Below are positions 40,680-54,130 of a DNA stretch of 64,000 nucleotides, piece by piece. A model generated the notes under the pieces. It did no database searches. It was not told the DNA's origin and worked only from the letters and a program-made list of their open reading frames with translations. Within the stretch, counting starts at the first letter, position 1. Each line of letters starts with the position of its first letter. A program made the translations under genes and the position numbers. The stretch lies in assembly GCF_020184175.1 (NCBI RefSeq), contig NC_065530.1:42013260-42077259 (forward strand). The letters are read 5' to 3'. The DNA is from Aphis gossypii (Eukaryota > Arthropoda > Insecta > Hemiptera > Aphididae).

Positions 40680-42020
40680 TTACGCGATACGCGTGCGTGC
40701 ATGCCACATTATTTGTAGCACACGATTTTTTGTTTTTTTTTTTTTTACAATCGCCGTCCGAAAACCTTCCTCGCTCACACAGTACCTACACACTCACAGT
40801 CGACATTCGGCAGTGTGACGGGATAATGTTAGGGGGAGAGAGGGGGCGTTACCCGTAAAAACGGCCGAAATCTGGAAAATTGGTGAGCCGGGTCGGTCGG
40901 TCGGTCGCCGCGATTTATGGCCGATTCGCGCATACATCACTCGCTCGTTGCATGGCCGCGAGGCGTTCAGATGTGTATATACATATTATGTATATTATTA
41001 TATGTGTGTGCGTCACGTGGATTATTTTCCGAAAACGCCATCAATTCATCGGCGAACGGTGCCCCCCTCCCCCCCCCATCACACCACATCCAAAGACAGT
41101 GTGCGTGTGCCCTCCCTCCGGTGGCGTTTTGACGAGGCAGTGCAATTCATCAATCCGACAGCTCAGCGTGTGCCGAGGCTGCAACAGCGTTGTATTTTAT
41201 TTATGTATGTATCATATATTGTTATAATATATAGTAAGGATGACACTCGTTTTCAGAGTCAAATTTTGCGGTTTCAAAAACAAATATATATTATGTTATT
41301 GGTTACGTATTTATGACGCATCGGAGTACTCTTGCGAGGAAAATATAATTTTTACTGGATTTTCGTAGACGTCAAAAACCGATGTCCTAAAACGTTGCGT
41401 GTCAGTATCGAAATCCTGCTGTAGGTTAGGTAGGTTACATATTATTATTATTTTTATTTTGACGTGTATTTGTTGTGATCAGTTCTGCCGTAATCACATA
41501 AACTTTCTCGTACACAAGCTGCACAAAAGTCATTCATCGAATATGTGTTGGGCGGTGGGTTTTAGTATGTGTATGTGTGTGAGAAGGTCATCGGCGGGGG
41601 AGTGTTGTCGAGAACCGTCACGACGACGCCAAAATCAATCTTTCCCCGCAATCTCCGCTCATCATTGATTCCGGCATGCCACCACCGACCACTGTCGACG
41701 AGACGACTTCGCCACCGCGTGACCTCCAACCATCGCCGATAACGCGTTCTACCTTTTTCGGGTTATTTTAGTATTGTTTTAGGCTATTACTATAATACTA
41801 TGAATATTGCAACCACCTTAACGGGATGGATTTGAGAAATTCATCCGTAAACGTGGAGTCACGCCTTATTCAATTTTCCTTCTACGCCATTCACTATTCT
41901 CGCCCCCCCCCCCCCCATAATTCCACCATAACGATACAACGCCCACGAAAATGTTCTCAAATCCGTCGCACGCTTATTGCGTCGTTCACGATAAGTCGAC
42001 CCCTTGAACCATTGATGATC
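40680..42020. promoter_or_regulatory. CpG- and C-rich island inside intron 2, promoter-like
   Basis: The most GC-rich 1.3 kb of the window. It carries many CpGs, (GGTC)n at 40,891-40,906, G-rich GGGGGAGAGAGGGGG near 40,832-40,846, a C-tract at 41,062-41,079 and a run of 14 C at 41,903-41,916. Several overlapping frames of 70-122 codons run through it in different phases on the plus strand, which suggests low stop density from base composition rather than coding; none resembles a known protein. It could be the promoter and 5' UTR of a nested gene or an internal promoter of the Dpr-like gene. An internal start here would skip exon 2 and thus half of Ig1. Confidence 0.35.
41903..41916. repeat. 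Homopolymer run of 14 C
   Basis: C14 in a window where C runs longer than 6 are otherwise rare; with the nearby C-tract at 41,062-41,079 it may form unusual DNA structures. Length may be uncertain because of sequencing error. Confidence 0.9.
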
Positions 42021-42754
42021 ATCATTCGATCTAACTTACTGTAATAGATAGTGTTATATTATCACGACCATTAACTCTTTGACTGGCCGTCCGTGAATAT
42101 ATTTTGTCAGACCACCTATCTGTACAGAAATTCACTAAGAATATATCGAACACTGTTTCACTAAAATATCAACAAAATTTTAGGAAAGGGTTAATCAAAT
42201 GTACATAGTTTATTTTACATGGACACGGACATATAGTTTCTAAAATATGTACTTCCTTATAATATAAAATATTATGCACATTGTACGTAGTACGCACTAC
42301 GCATACACTTAAACTTGTTGTGTAGTTGACTTAATGCTGATCATTATATTACACTAAAGCTGATATAGAAGTATATACCAGTATTATAGTTAAACTATTA
42401 TAAAAACGAAACTTAATTATTTTTCATGAATTAAAGATTTTTGTTTGACGTCAGATGACCTTAAAATTCTGAAACCGTTAATATTACTATTATAATAGTA
42501 TTATATCATTATTCTCATAAATAGTACCATCTGTGTAGTACATTTTTACTAAAATGTGTTCGAAACTATTTCGACATCTGTTTTTCGTGTAATTTATATC
42601 ATCCTATATTTAAAACGTCAACAGTAATACATAGATTTTAGCGTTACAAAAATACAGACCGACCTTACAGACAAGCAGCTTTTATTTACGACCTTTGTAA
42701 TTATGCTTCTCTACATTATTAAAGGTTATTGATTTCACACCATGTAAAGCCCAA

Positions 42755-42772
42755 ATATATATATATATATAT
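42755..42772. repeat. (AT)n microsatellite
   Basis: About nine AT units in intron 2. Confidence 0.9.
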
Positions 42773-45075
42773 TTCAAGCAATACCATATCCACTATCTAA
42801 TGTTAAATTTGTATTATCTCTTAATTACTCAATACTGGTGAAATATAATGAAGATCATATAACAACCATTTATGATCATGATTATACGTGTTTACAATTA
42901 ATTATTGAAATTCAATAAATAGTTTTATACTTATTATTACTATGAATTTGTGTTTATGATGATATGATCACGTGAATAAAAATGTTATAATTTTTGAATT
43001 TATATAATATTATGGATGTAGATACCTTTTAATTATTTAAAAACATGAATTTATAAATTTTTAAACACTCGTCCATTAATTCATTCTGCAAACAAATTAA
43101 AATTTAACAAATATCATAGGAATACTTAGTCTTGCCATTTTTCTAGTGCGAAAATTCCTTACTGCTGTTAAATTTACAATAACGTATACGCTGCTATACA
43201 TTATATTGCACCGTTGAAAGTTTTTTTCTATATTCTAAGTGCAGGTTTTTTTAAATAATTAAATATTTTGAGAATACTATTGCAAAGAATTACAGTTTTA
43301 TGTCAAGCTGGAAAAAATAATAACTATGGTCTATGGCTTAACCAGAAAAACTGTGAAATGATAAATTTTCTTATATTCCGGTTTAGTCAGATGTAACCCG
43401 GATACTAAAAAAAAAGTAAAATTAGATAAATTAAGCCCATAGGAGACATTGAAAACGTTAAAAATGACCAGTGGTAAAAAACTTTCTGATATACATTTAA
43501 AAGAGATTTAATTGATTTTCTTAAAAACGTTTGTTATAAATTAAATCATATTCGTTATTGAGGATACAAGCAAAAATTGAGTTATGTAAAATAAATAAAA
43601 AATATAAACTAGATGAATTGTTGCATTCTATTGGTTACTTTATTAGTACCTAGTAGTAAACATTCAAAATTCAATCCTAATATTATCTATATTTTTAATA
43701 AATTAATATTATGTATTCTGCGAAAAAAAATTATGTATGTCAACTCAACTAGTTCAAACATCTAATAATTTCATAAAATGAATCATTTTAATTTATATTG
43801 TAAGCTAGAAAGATAAAAAAGTTGCTTATTTGCACTACAATACACAATTATGTAAATTAATAGTATATTAAGTTGCAACCGTTATGAAAATATTTTATTT
43901 GTTAGTATTTATAATATTATTCTATACTTCTTTGACTATTTTTTATCAATTGGCCGGCGCAATGTGTAGGCAATTTTGGTACATTGGCGTGTAGGTGGTT
44001 TTTATATAGTATACTGTGTTATTTTGAAATTTTATAAAAAGAATTAATAATTAATTATTATAAAAACAAATAAAATAAAATATCAAATAATTGAAATATA
44101 CCAAAAAGAATAATTAAAAGGGTAATTCAATATTTTGAAAATTGTTCATTATTTTTTATGTGTATATTTAGAAGATAAATAATAAAAATTACCTAGCACT
44201 AATCATACGTATAGAAACATAATGGCTACTTAAGAGGTAAAATTATTTACATACCTAATTCAATAAACTATTATATATTTCTAGAATTTAATTTTAGATT
44301 AATTATTACATAACAAAAACTAACTATCTAACTAATATATCTAAATATAACTTTTTATATTTATCAAATTTAATAGAAATATAATTTTACTTAACATTAA
44401 TATTATGATAATTAAATATCAATATTAGTTTATTTTATATTTTTTTATCACTATAAAATTTTGCATTTACTATAAGTATTAATTATAAGTTCGTATGAAT
44501 AACGTATAGCACAAATTCGTTATATTTAAATCAGATTAAAACAATTTTTTCTAAAAAAAGATTTTTATTCTTTTTAAATATTAACATTTTCTATACATCA
44601 TATTAGATTACTTTTGAGGCGTTGCCAATTTATAATTTATATCATTATCATATTCAACACATACATTACAGTGACTTAGTTAATTACGAGATACATCGAT
44701 TACTACTAAATAGCATAGTATGATTACCAACTTTCCCTATTTATTATTTTTATTTCAATATTTCGAATAGGTTCGATTTAACCATTTAAATAACAAGAAT
44801 CTACTTAATATATTTAATATTAGATTTTTAATATAAATCATTCATATAATTAAATATAAATGTATTTTGATCTAATAACCTATGATACGTAACTTTAGCA
44901 AGTATTAAGAAAAAACCAAATTCATCAACTTTTTAGTATAAGTATAAATAAATTCAAACTTCATTAGAAACAAATTACGTACTTTTTTAGATTTTACAAC
45001 CATGTATAATTTTTTTCTTATTAAAAAAATACATCCTACAATTTTGTTCATGTTATTGATTACGCGTTTATATAG

Positions 45076-45289
45076 GTGACATGGGTCCATCGGAAATCAG
45101 ACGATATACAACTGCTCACCGTGGGCCGTCAGGTGCATAGTTCAGACCAGAGGATATCGTTGAGCTTCAGATATCCTAATAATTGGAGACTTAAAATCGT
45201 TTATATAACAGACAGAGACGATGGAGTGTACGAGTGTCAAGTATCAACACACCCGCCGACCACTATGAAAACGTACCTTAGAGTCGATG
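45076..45289 (+). CDS. Exon 3: second half of Ig domain 1 with the Dpr hallmark motifs
   Basis: This exon identifies the family. It encodes VTWVHRK (core Trp83), then LLTVGRQVHSSDQR, then SFRYPNNWRLKI, then DRDDGVYECQVSTHPP (the D-x-G-x-Y-x-C box with Cys134), then YLRVD. The LLTVG and ECQVSTHPP stretches are diagnostic of Dpr/zig-8 proteins. The acceptor is TATATAG at 45,075 and the donor is GTATGT at 45,290. The exon is 214 bp, enters in phase 0 and leaves one base, which with the next exon makes GTG (Val152). GC content is clearly above that of the flanking DNA. It follows a 24.8-kb intron. No frameshift or stop is present, so the gene appears intact. Confidence 0.95.
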
Positions 45290-46899
45290 GTATGTACATT
45301 ATAATAAAATAAATTAATTAGTTTTTAAATATTTTTTTACATCATGAAAAAAATGTACAATTAAAATAATTTAAGGAATATGCAATAAATAAGTTGGTAA
45401 GAAATCCAAGAACTTTTAGACATTACAGTATTATTTAATATAAGTGTCTTTCCAAATTGTTCATCATATTATTTCCCCTAAGCAATTTACTCTTTTATTC
45501 GACGTATGCCTTATAAACGTTATTAAATACCGTCGGAAGTATTAGCGTTTCACAGGAACGCAAAAAAAGTTATCGATATAGCTCCACTAGAGCATTTATG
45601 TCATTTTTAAATTTTAATATATAAATGTAGATTCCTGTTAAAATAATTTTTAAAATAAAATCCAAAAAATGTATATCAACATGTTCGTTTTTAAAATTAT
45701 ACTTCACAAGATACACTATCAAATGCTATAGTTTAGTTAATCAAAACACCTTTGTTAAGTTATCTAAAATAGGGTTGATCTAATCATTATTTTATGTGAT
45801 TTATTGCTATACAAAATTAAAAATTATTTTTTTATACTTAATAACTTATTATTTTATATAATTTAAACTCATCATATAGGTGAAAATATATAAAACTTTA
45901 TATTTTTTAATTTTTATCTCGAAAATGAGTATGATTATTATCCATTATGATAGAAAAATAAATCTAAAAACTGTACACAATAAACATCAGTACTATATAA
46001 ATACAAATTAAACTAATTGTTTTAAATGATTTTAATCATAACCTAGAACTTCAAGGAAATAAGTTATAACAAACATAATAAATATTATTACTTGGCATTT
46101 TAATTTTTTATACAATTATCTATTAAGACTAAACATTATTTTGATAAAATTGATAAAAATATTTATCTTTCTTTCAAATGTCATATTTTTAAATAATTAT
46201 TTCTTTTAATACCTATAAAAAAAATTAATATCTTTTTATAGGATATTTAACGAGTTCAAACTAAATCGCCTTTCTTAAATAATGTTATATTATCAAAACA
46301 AAGTTCGTGATTGAAGGATAATTTATTTCTAAAAACTAAATATTTTTTGACCATAAAAAAAAAATTAAGTTTGATTCTTCTACGTGTAATATAATTATAT
46401 TAACAGTATAATAAAAATCAATATTATAGCAAATATTATATTTTAAATTAATTTAATGGTTATTAAAATGTAGTACAACTTAAATAAAATATTTATTTAG
46501 TCCACTTAACTGCATATTGAATAATCTATTCGAATTCAGTCCTTATTACAACATATGTTATATTTTTGAAACAATATTTGAAATATAAAATGTAATACAT
46601 AAAAACTTTAAAAATTATATTCATGAAATAATTTATATTATATTAAAATGTATTTCATAGTAATTTTTTTTTCAATTAAGCGTTCAAATTTGAATTCTCT
46701 TTAAGTATAAGTACCTATTAAGTATAATATACATATTAGTATTACCTATATTATATACAATTAAAATACGTTCGAGCAATTTCACAGTAAAAAATCGTCA
46801 ATACATTATTTCATTATAAAAGTAATAAATAAGCGATTTCTTATAAAAAAAAAAAATACATTTCTTAGTAGAAGACCCAAAAATAAACAGATATGCGTC

Positions 46900-47648
46900 A
46901 ATTATTCGCCAAAAATAATTCACGCGTTTAACCTACACGTGAAAATTGTTCGAATACGACAATTATTCGTGCATAAATTATTCTAGAGTTCGATATATTA
47001 TTAGCTCAAAATAGGTTCACATGACATTAAAATAATTTTATTTCCTAATATATATTAATTGTGAATAGGTTTACATAATATAGCTAAAAATAATTTCAAA
47101 TATTAATAAATTAGTTTTTTTATTAATATTTATACACGTATACTTTTTATGAAGAACATTTGTGGATGTCATATAAGTCAATAAGAAGGTACATAGTTTT
47201 TAAATTGTCAAATAAAAACTATATACAAGATCACAAAGATAATCAAATATTATACTGTTATTAAAATCTGTACATATATATTTTTTTAATTTTTGTAATA
47301 GGCTAATGTTAGTATTATAATTAATACTATTACATAACCCATTAAAAATGCGATTTTTGTGTCTATTAGAAAATTCATATCAAGTTCGATAACGATAAGT
47401 TATTGATAAGATTTTAAAACGTGTTTGCAATAAGCCACATAATATCATCACTGACGTATAAAACATAGACAAAATATAGATTACAAAGTATATTACATAC
47501 ATCGTAATAATCAAAAGTCTTATTATTTTAATATTTTCAAATTAAAATTTTTTTACGAACAGTTTATGAGTTAACAATTTTTGTAGGTAGTGTTCAAATA
47601 ATTTTTCTGCAAATAATTATCGCGTGAACTATTTTCGGTGAACAATAC
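46900..47648. mobile_element. Possible non-autonomous DNA transposon with inverted ends
   Basis: AATTATTCGCCAAAAATAAT then TCACGCG at 46,900-46,926 pairs with the reverse complement of 47,621-47,648 (CGCGTGAACTATTTTCGGTG then AACAATA): 22 of 27 positions match by eye. Similarity continues inward for some tens of bases (GAAAATTGTTCGAA against GAAAAATTATTTGAA). The 0.75-kb body is AT-rich and non-coding. A target-site duplication is not clear, so the superfamily is not assigned. Confidence 0.5.
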
Positions 47649-49899
47649 CAAATAAACAATTGAAAAATATTGTCAAAAAAAAAAAAAATAATAAGTAAAT
47701 TGCATAATATCCAAATACATAAAGTATATTATTATAAATGAAACATAGCAAATCCATATCGACGAGCATGACACATTATATTGACAGTTATTATTATGTC
47801 AAACGTGATGCGCATTTCATAAAAAAATAACGTTCAAGTGTACCAACAAGAAATTATATAGACATCTGTTTATGTATATATATACATCTTTTTACTGGAA
47901 ATAAAATTATGCTATAGGTACTATTCTTTTGTTTAAACAACATTTCTTTGTCATTTACATTCTCGCTTCAAAAAAAAAAAACCCCCGTTTATTTTATCGT
48001 AGTAGAAAGTTATATTATGAATTTTAGTTTAGTGTCTTAGAATTTATATACTTCATTTTCATATTTTAAAACTTTAGATTTATCTACTACTTAAGGATTA
48101 TTTTATATATTTTATAGATTATCTCCGTACTTAATTAACCCCAAACTTGATTTCACCAAGTCCGCAATCATTATAATCATCGTCTACCGTAAGTTCCGGG
48201 TAATATTTTATTGTACTATCAACTTCAATATTACGAAAACCATGACACCTATTAGACATATCTAATCTAATAATCTTTGCATATCTACAACAAATGATCT
48301 TTCCATGTTTTATGTTTCAATACAAATAGTATACAATATTTCAAAGTTATCTCGGAATGCAAAGTTTTTTTTTTATCATACTAAAGATAACCGTTTGCTT
48401 AGAAATATGTAGTATAGTGTTTGTTTTAACTAAATGATTGGTTATCTATATTTTATTTGAAGGAAAACAAATATTTAGTCTTTGAGAATTTCCCATTACT
48501 TATTAATTTTGTGATTTCGTGTTGGTATTGAGAGTCAGTAATAAGTTTGTAGGTTAGGTAAATATATTTTTATATTATGAGTTCACTAACAACTATTGGT
48601 GCTTACACATTTAATAGTATTCAAAAGCATCGATAGTTTTGTATTGCATACAAACTATGAGCTAATGAATTAATAGTTATTACAATATTTATTTTATTTT
48701 AATAGAAATATAATTATTATATAATGTTTTTGACCTTTAACCACGCAATCGGGTTAAATAATTACATGGAAACGGGTTTTTATAACGGCACCGAAGTTAT
48801 CGTAAAAAATATTACCGTCATGTACCTTACATAGTACGTACCTATAGTTTATCGACAGCAATCAAATATTTCCAATATTATTTTTCCATTAGTGTGTCCG
48901 TGCAAAGCGTTCAATCGTTCCAGGTCAGAGTCTGTGTTCCGCAATTATTTATCCCAATTCCAAGCGCGTACTCATGTACGAGTTTGATAAAATTTCATCT
49001 TGAATGCAGTCCAAGAAATAGCCATAATCTATTATGTTACTTTATTAATTTTGGTATTGAATAGGATGTCAATTATAATTTATCATACACGAATTTTACC
49101 TTGTATTAAATATTTATTCATTTTTACAAAGAAAATATTTATATATAATAGCACTTATTTTCTAGGATTATTGTTCGTACAAAAATCTTAAAAAATAATG
49201 TAAATACAAATTTGATAATAGAACAATAATTAAATATAAAAATTGTAGATGGAAAATATTGTATTTTACTTTATTTCCGAATCACAAACTGGCTTATTGT
49301 TATGGAACTTTATTATCTATGACCTTGTCTAAAAAACACACATTCTCATAACTCTATTTATTTCACGTTTTAAAGAATAATAATATTTATTTATCTGCTA
49401 ACAAAATAACGATAGTATACTAACTAATATAATATTTTTTTCTTGATTTAAATTTTTAGTTGTTATTTATAATGTAGTTATTATTTATATTTGAAAATAA
49501 TTCTTAAGTTTTTATAACATTTTCCAATTCACCCATACGCATAGACATAATATAGTACAGTTCATAAATATATAGGAATAGGAAGCAAGTTGATCGTAAA
49601 TTCGTAAACTAATACTCGATTTGTTCATTAATATTAAAAATACCAACAGTGGCAAATCGAAACGTCGAAACGTATTTTATTATCAGACCGTTATTAAATG
49701 TATCTAAAAACGAGAACAATAAACCATAAAAACGTATTATTATTTATTATAACGCCACGCGGTTATCAGCTATAAAATATATTTTATATTTATAGCGTTT
49801 CGAGATCGTTTGAATAGGACTCATTGTAGTTATGATGTGATTCGACCTGTCTCGTCGATAATACTATTATATTATTATAATATTATATTAAATATTATG

Positions 49900-50350
49900 A
49901 TAAGTACCTACGTGTTAATATTATTAGCGGTCACGCGTCCGTTTCCGAATTCAGTTTATGTGATAAAAATATAAAATACTATGATATAAAAACCGACCAT
50001 CGCATCGTTTCGGAATATAAAATGTATATTCGGTAGACTCGAAAGCGCGCAGCATCGTGTTTTTCAATATGGTCCCGGTGACGGCGTAATAGCTAGTATA
50101 ATATATATATATATATAATATCGCGAAGTACGAGGGGACCGAAAACCACAATAAAACAATTAATGTGAACTCTCGTACGTACTAGACCACTGCTAGCAGC
50201 CATAAACAAAACGTCCTTCACTCCGCCGGAAAACGGTTTTTAATCTTAGTAACGCCGTCGTCGTCTTCGTAAGACACAGATTTTAATGACACCTTTGAAA
50301 GCACAATCAATGCATAAGATATGCGCTCAGATAATTAATGTGGTGGGCAA
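49900..50350. promoter_or_regulatory. CpG-bearing block in intron 3
   Basis: About 450 bp with CpG-rich pieces (near 49,925-49,945, 50,040-50,090, 50,220-50,270) separated by a (TA)n tract. No credible coding frame. Possible enhancer; function not shown by the sequence. Confidence 0.2.
50097..50117. repeat. (TA)n microsatellite
   Basis: About ten TA units within the CpG-bearing block of intron 3. Confidence 0.9.
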
Positions 50351-53300
50351 GTCCATTTGGTGAGCGCCGGCTAAATGTTTTACACACCTAACGTCAATAT
50401 CATAACACGTATTATTATTATAAATGCACAATAAGTTGTAAGTGTGGATATTTTTTACGCGTGTAACACACAAGTCTCTGCGAAATAATCATTTTTCCCA
50501 TCTTTCTCACACTTAATATTTCAATATGTATTATGTACTGTTTAAAAGGAACCAATTATTATAATCATTATTTTATTATTATTTTAATCACTAGCAATAT
50601 GTATTACTGCTCTTCTGTTTCTTATTTCGTTATAATTTATACATAATTCAAGACAATTAAAATAACGACAATTGAAAATATAAATGTTTTTTAAAAAAAT
50701 TTATTTTTTTATTTTTTTTTTTTTTTATACTATATTCAAACATTTTCATTGACCTTTTTTCTTGTGCACGGAAGATTTAAAACTTAAACATACCTAAAGA
50801 CAAAATTAGTAAACTAAAAACATGTCATTACTACTAAGTGATTTGTTGTTTGGGACGTACTTAATTATTCATGTCACTATATTATATTGACAAATTCCTG
50901 AACATTGCAGTAATAAATATTTTACAGGTTGAAAATTAACTAAATCAATATACCTATATATATTATTTTTGTTATTATTTTATATTATACTTTCATTGAT
51001 CTCTTTCTCGAAAAAAAATTGATTTCACTGGATTACATAATTGATCCAGTATGCGCACAAAAGAAGTCTAGACTCCAGACAATATTGTAGTGTGTCCGGT
51101 ACCCAGCTTTACCGATCACTGCCACTGCAAAGTACTCTTCTTCACAGGACGTTTATTTACAAAGCTAATGAACGCAAAGGCAAGGCAGAGTGCAGGGGAA
51201 CTCGAGACCCATCATATTATATTCATTGTTTCTTTGACGTTAGCAATTGCGCATTTATTATCGTTATGATTATTAGTATTACCTACCTACTATTGTCATG
51301 TTGACGTATTATTTCGTCTTATCGATTTTACTCTGTTTTTACTTGACTGTGGGTCGTTCTCAGTAATAATGTGTATATGAAAACCCTATGCAAGCGATTT
51401 ATATAAATATCGTGTTGTATTTGCAAATATATAAATTAGTATTTATCAATAATTATTGTATACATTTTGTTTATTAATATCTATAATATTATTGTAAATG
51501 TAGATATGTTACCTTTTATTATAGACCCAACTTTTTCTATCTATATTAGCAACTCTCAACCTAGGAAACTAACAACCAATTGTTGAAGGTCGCTAATACA
51601 TAAAATTAGCTTTGCATGTTAACTTAAAAATCATTAATTTTAAGTGTTATCAGAAACTGAGTAGATATATAATTTGAGAGATTGTCATTTAATAAAAGTT
51701 CAAAATCAATGGTCTCTACAAATAGTACAATCAGATTCTAGTGAGTACATGTCAAACTAAATTTAAATATAGAAATTAATATTTTAATAAATGATCACGT
51801 TTGTATATTATGAGTTATGATTTAATTCATGCTTATACAATTTTGTTTTTATATCCATTGAAGTGGTCTATATTATGTGTTTATATAATTTATGTAAGAT
51901 CCTTGTAAGAGTTCTTAATAAATGTTTATCAAATATTCAAGTTTAATAATGTTTTCAAAATAAATAATTCGATTTTTCAATAATTCTAATCCTTTAATAA
52001 TTGTAACAGTTAAGTGTTTCTGTTTGTTTCATAAACGTTAAATACTAGCAAGTCATTAAAAATATGGAATAAATAATCTTCAAAAATCAAAAATTTAGAT
52101 AGGTCTATTTACACTAATAAATAAATTCTTCTACAGTAATATATTTCTTGATAAAAGGAAGAAATCAACTTACTGTAAATAAATTGCATGGAATGTTTCT
52201 TATCAAGTATTATTTAACTTCTATAATTTTGTTCAAAATGTTCAATGATGAATTATTCATATTGCACCACTCTGTATATATACTTTAGCCTTTACTCTCT
52301 GATTGACTAAATTGCATTATTATACCGAACTTCATGATTTCGTTCTCCTTTAAGTCTATCAAATATGGTACTGTATTTTAGTTTCGTTTATATAACGAAT
52401 AAAAACTTTATAAACTTAATAATAAACAATATCAAAAAAAAAAAAAATCATAATAATAATAAATTAAAACCATTTTCCATACATAAAAGTAAAACCAATT
52501 AAAAACGCGTAATATTGTAGGATAGTATGACTAAGGTTTTCATTATTAAAAACGACAACGTGGTTAGTATTTTAACCATATTTAATTTCCTGCTTACATT
52601 CATATAGTAAAGTGATGCACAAAAAAAAGTCAAGCACTTAATATTAAATGCAATATATTATATACATGAAATTATTTATAAATTATATTAACATATTTAA
52701 TTTTCTTTTAAAGTTATGATAAGGAAAGAGAAAATATTATTACGAAAAAGATCTTTTTTTTCTTAAATTAATTATTTTATTTATTGATAAAAAATAACCA
52801 TTATATATTTTTATACAAAACTTTTTGAATATCAAATCGTATTATTAAACCAGTGGTTCACGAGCTGCTACCGTTTAAATATTAATACAAGAGGTGTGGC
52901 TGCTGAGTTTAACTGATGAAGAAAATTATTATTATTTTTACCGTTTACTAAATCTTGAAAACTTCAGATATAGATATATAATATATAGCTGGTTACTTAA
53001 TATAATACGAATTATTCATAAAACTAAATATAAACTATCATATCTTTTGATCATATTAAAAATAAAATTGTTTTTTTAAAAACTAAAATCTTGTACGTCA
53101 AATAATTTTGAAAATATTTCAACATGAATATATTTGATCTTTTATTACCCTTTACTCACGAGATTCTAATTGATATTTATTTTTTTTCTTTAAATAAGGA
53201 GTAATGGACTAAACTATTTTAAGTCTTTATATGTCAATAACATGTTTTAACTTTCTAAACTAGATTTATTTTCTTACTTCATGTCACACAAATAGAAATT

Positions 53301-53992
53301 TTTTCTGCTATCCTTAACTTTTAACTATCAAGAATTGTTTATATACAAAATACTTAGAATAATTGAGATTTCCTTATTAATGAATAACATAAGGAATTTA
53401 TTCAAAATAATATTTAGTGATAGTAAGAACGTTCAATTCAACAGTATTTTTCAACGGTAAATTAAACATAATTTTTAACATACTCTACCGGTCCAAACTT
53501 TAACTGTCTAAAGAAAAATCATAAAATAATTAGCAAAATTAATTTTTACGATTCATATTTTTACTCCAAAGTATATAGAAAAATATAGTATATAATTTTT
53601 ATTAAATTTCAAAATCTATTATTTAATAATATTTTCGATTATAGAAAAAAAGTTCCTAAAATTGGAAAAAAATTGTTTAAACGTTATTATAATACGTTTT
53701 TGTCATAAATATTAATCCATTCATTATAAAAAAAAATTAACAGAAATACTAGGGCTGAATTCTATAAAATATTATAATAAGCAGGTGTACTGTACTTTAT
53801 TTACCAGCTCAAAACCTCATAAAGAAGTACGATTTGTTTTCACTTTTTTTTTTAATTAAAACGTATTTCTTTAAACTCGGAATAGTTAAAACGATGGTCG
53901 CATATTTCAAGGTTATGACAAAAGGTTATGGTGCCGCCAATTGAAACAATATAATATATATATGTACATAATATGTATACACATAATTCCAG

Positions 53993-54130
53993 AGGCGCGT
54001 ATTAAATTTGGTCCTTTCGTTTCCCCCAGGGTCTCGTTTGTGCGGGAAACGAGTGACCTCCTAGGATATTCCCAAACCAGTCGTTTGGAAACGGCGTCAG
54101 CCGCCGCCTCCACCGAGATCCAATAAAGGC
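53993..54130. other. GC-rich patch with two hairpins and an AATAAA, intron 3
   Basis: Contains CTCGTTT-GTGCGGG-AAACGAG, a perfect 7-bp stem at about 54,034-54,054, and soon after CAAAC-CAGTC-GTTTG. From an AG at 53,992 the phase required after exon 3 stays open to a TAA at 54,124 that overlaps AATAAA (54,122-54,127). That is compatible with an alternative last exon, but the pyrimidine tract is poor and the peptide (Ser/Ala/Arg-rich) is of no known type. Confidence 0.2.

Larger units (their letters stand above)
20237..45075. other. Intron 2 of the Dpr-like gene (about 24.8 kb)
   Basis: Bounded by GTATGT and TATATAG, phase 0, splitting Ig1 before its core Trp. Mostly AT-rich. GC-richer patches are at about 21,300-21,440, 22,880-23,370, 25,690-26,080, 26,360-26,930, 29,820-30,110, 32,290-32,480, 37,790-38,780 and 40,680-42,020. 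I see no Dpr-like exon in it. A long intron at this point commonly carries enhancers in neural adhesion genes; that is inference. Confidence 0.8.

Noticed and set aside
41418..41440. TTAGG-like units (GTAGGTTAGGTAGG) as an interstitial telomeric repeat
   Set aside because: Fewer than three consecutive units, so no telomeric array.
40880..41668. Overlapping 71-122 codon frames in the CpG-rich block
   Set aside because: Three phases are open over the same DNA, which follows from low stop density in GC-rich sequence; none has recognisable domains.
52855..52880. CAGTGGTTCACGAGCTGC as a second hAT end
   Set aside because: No inverted partner or 8-bp duplication was found nearby.
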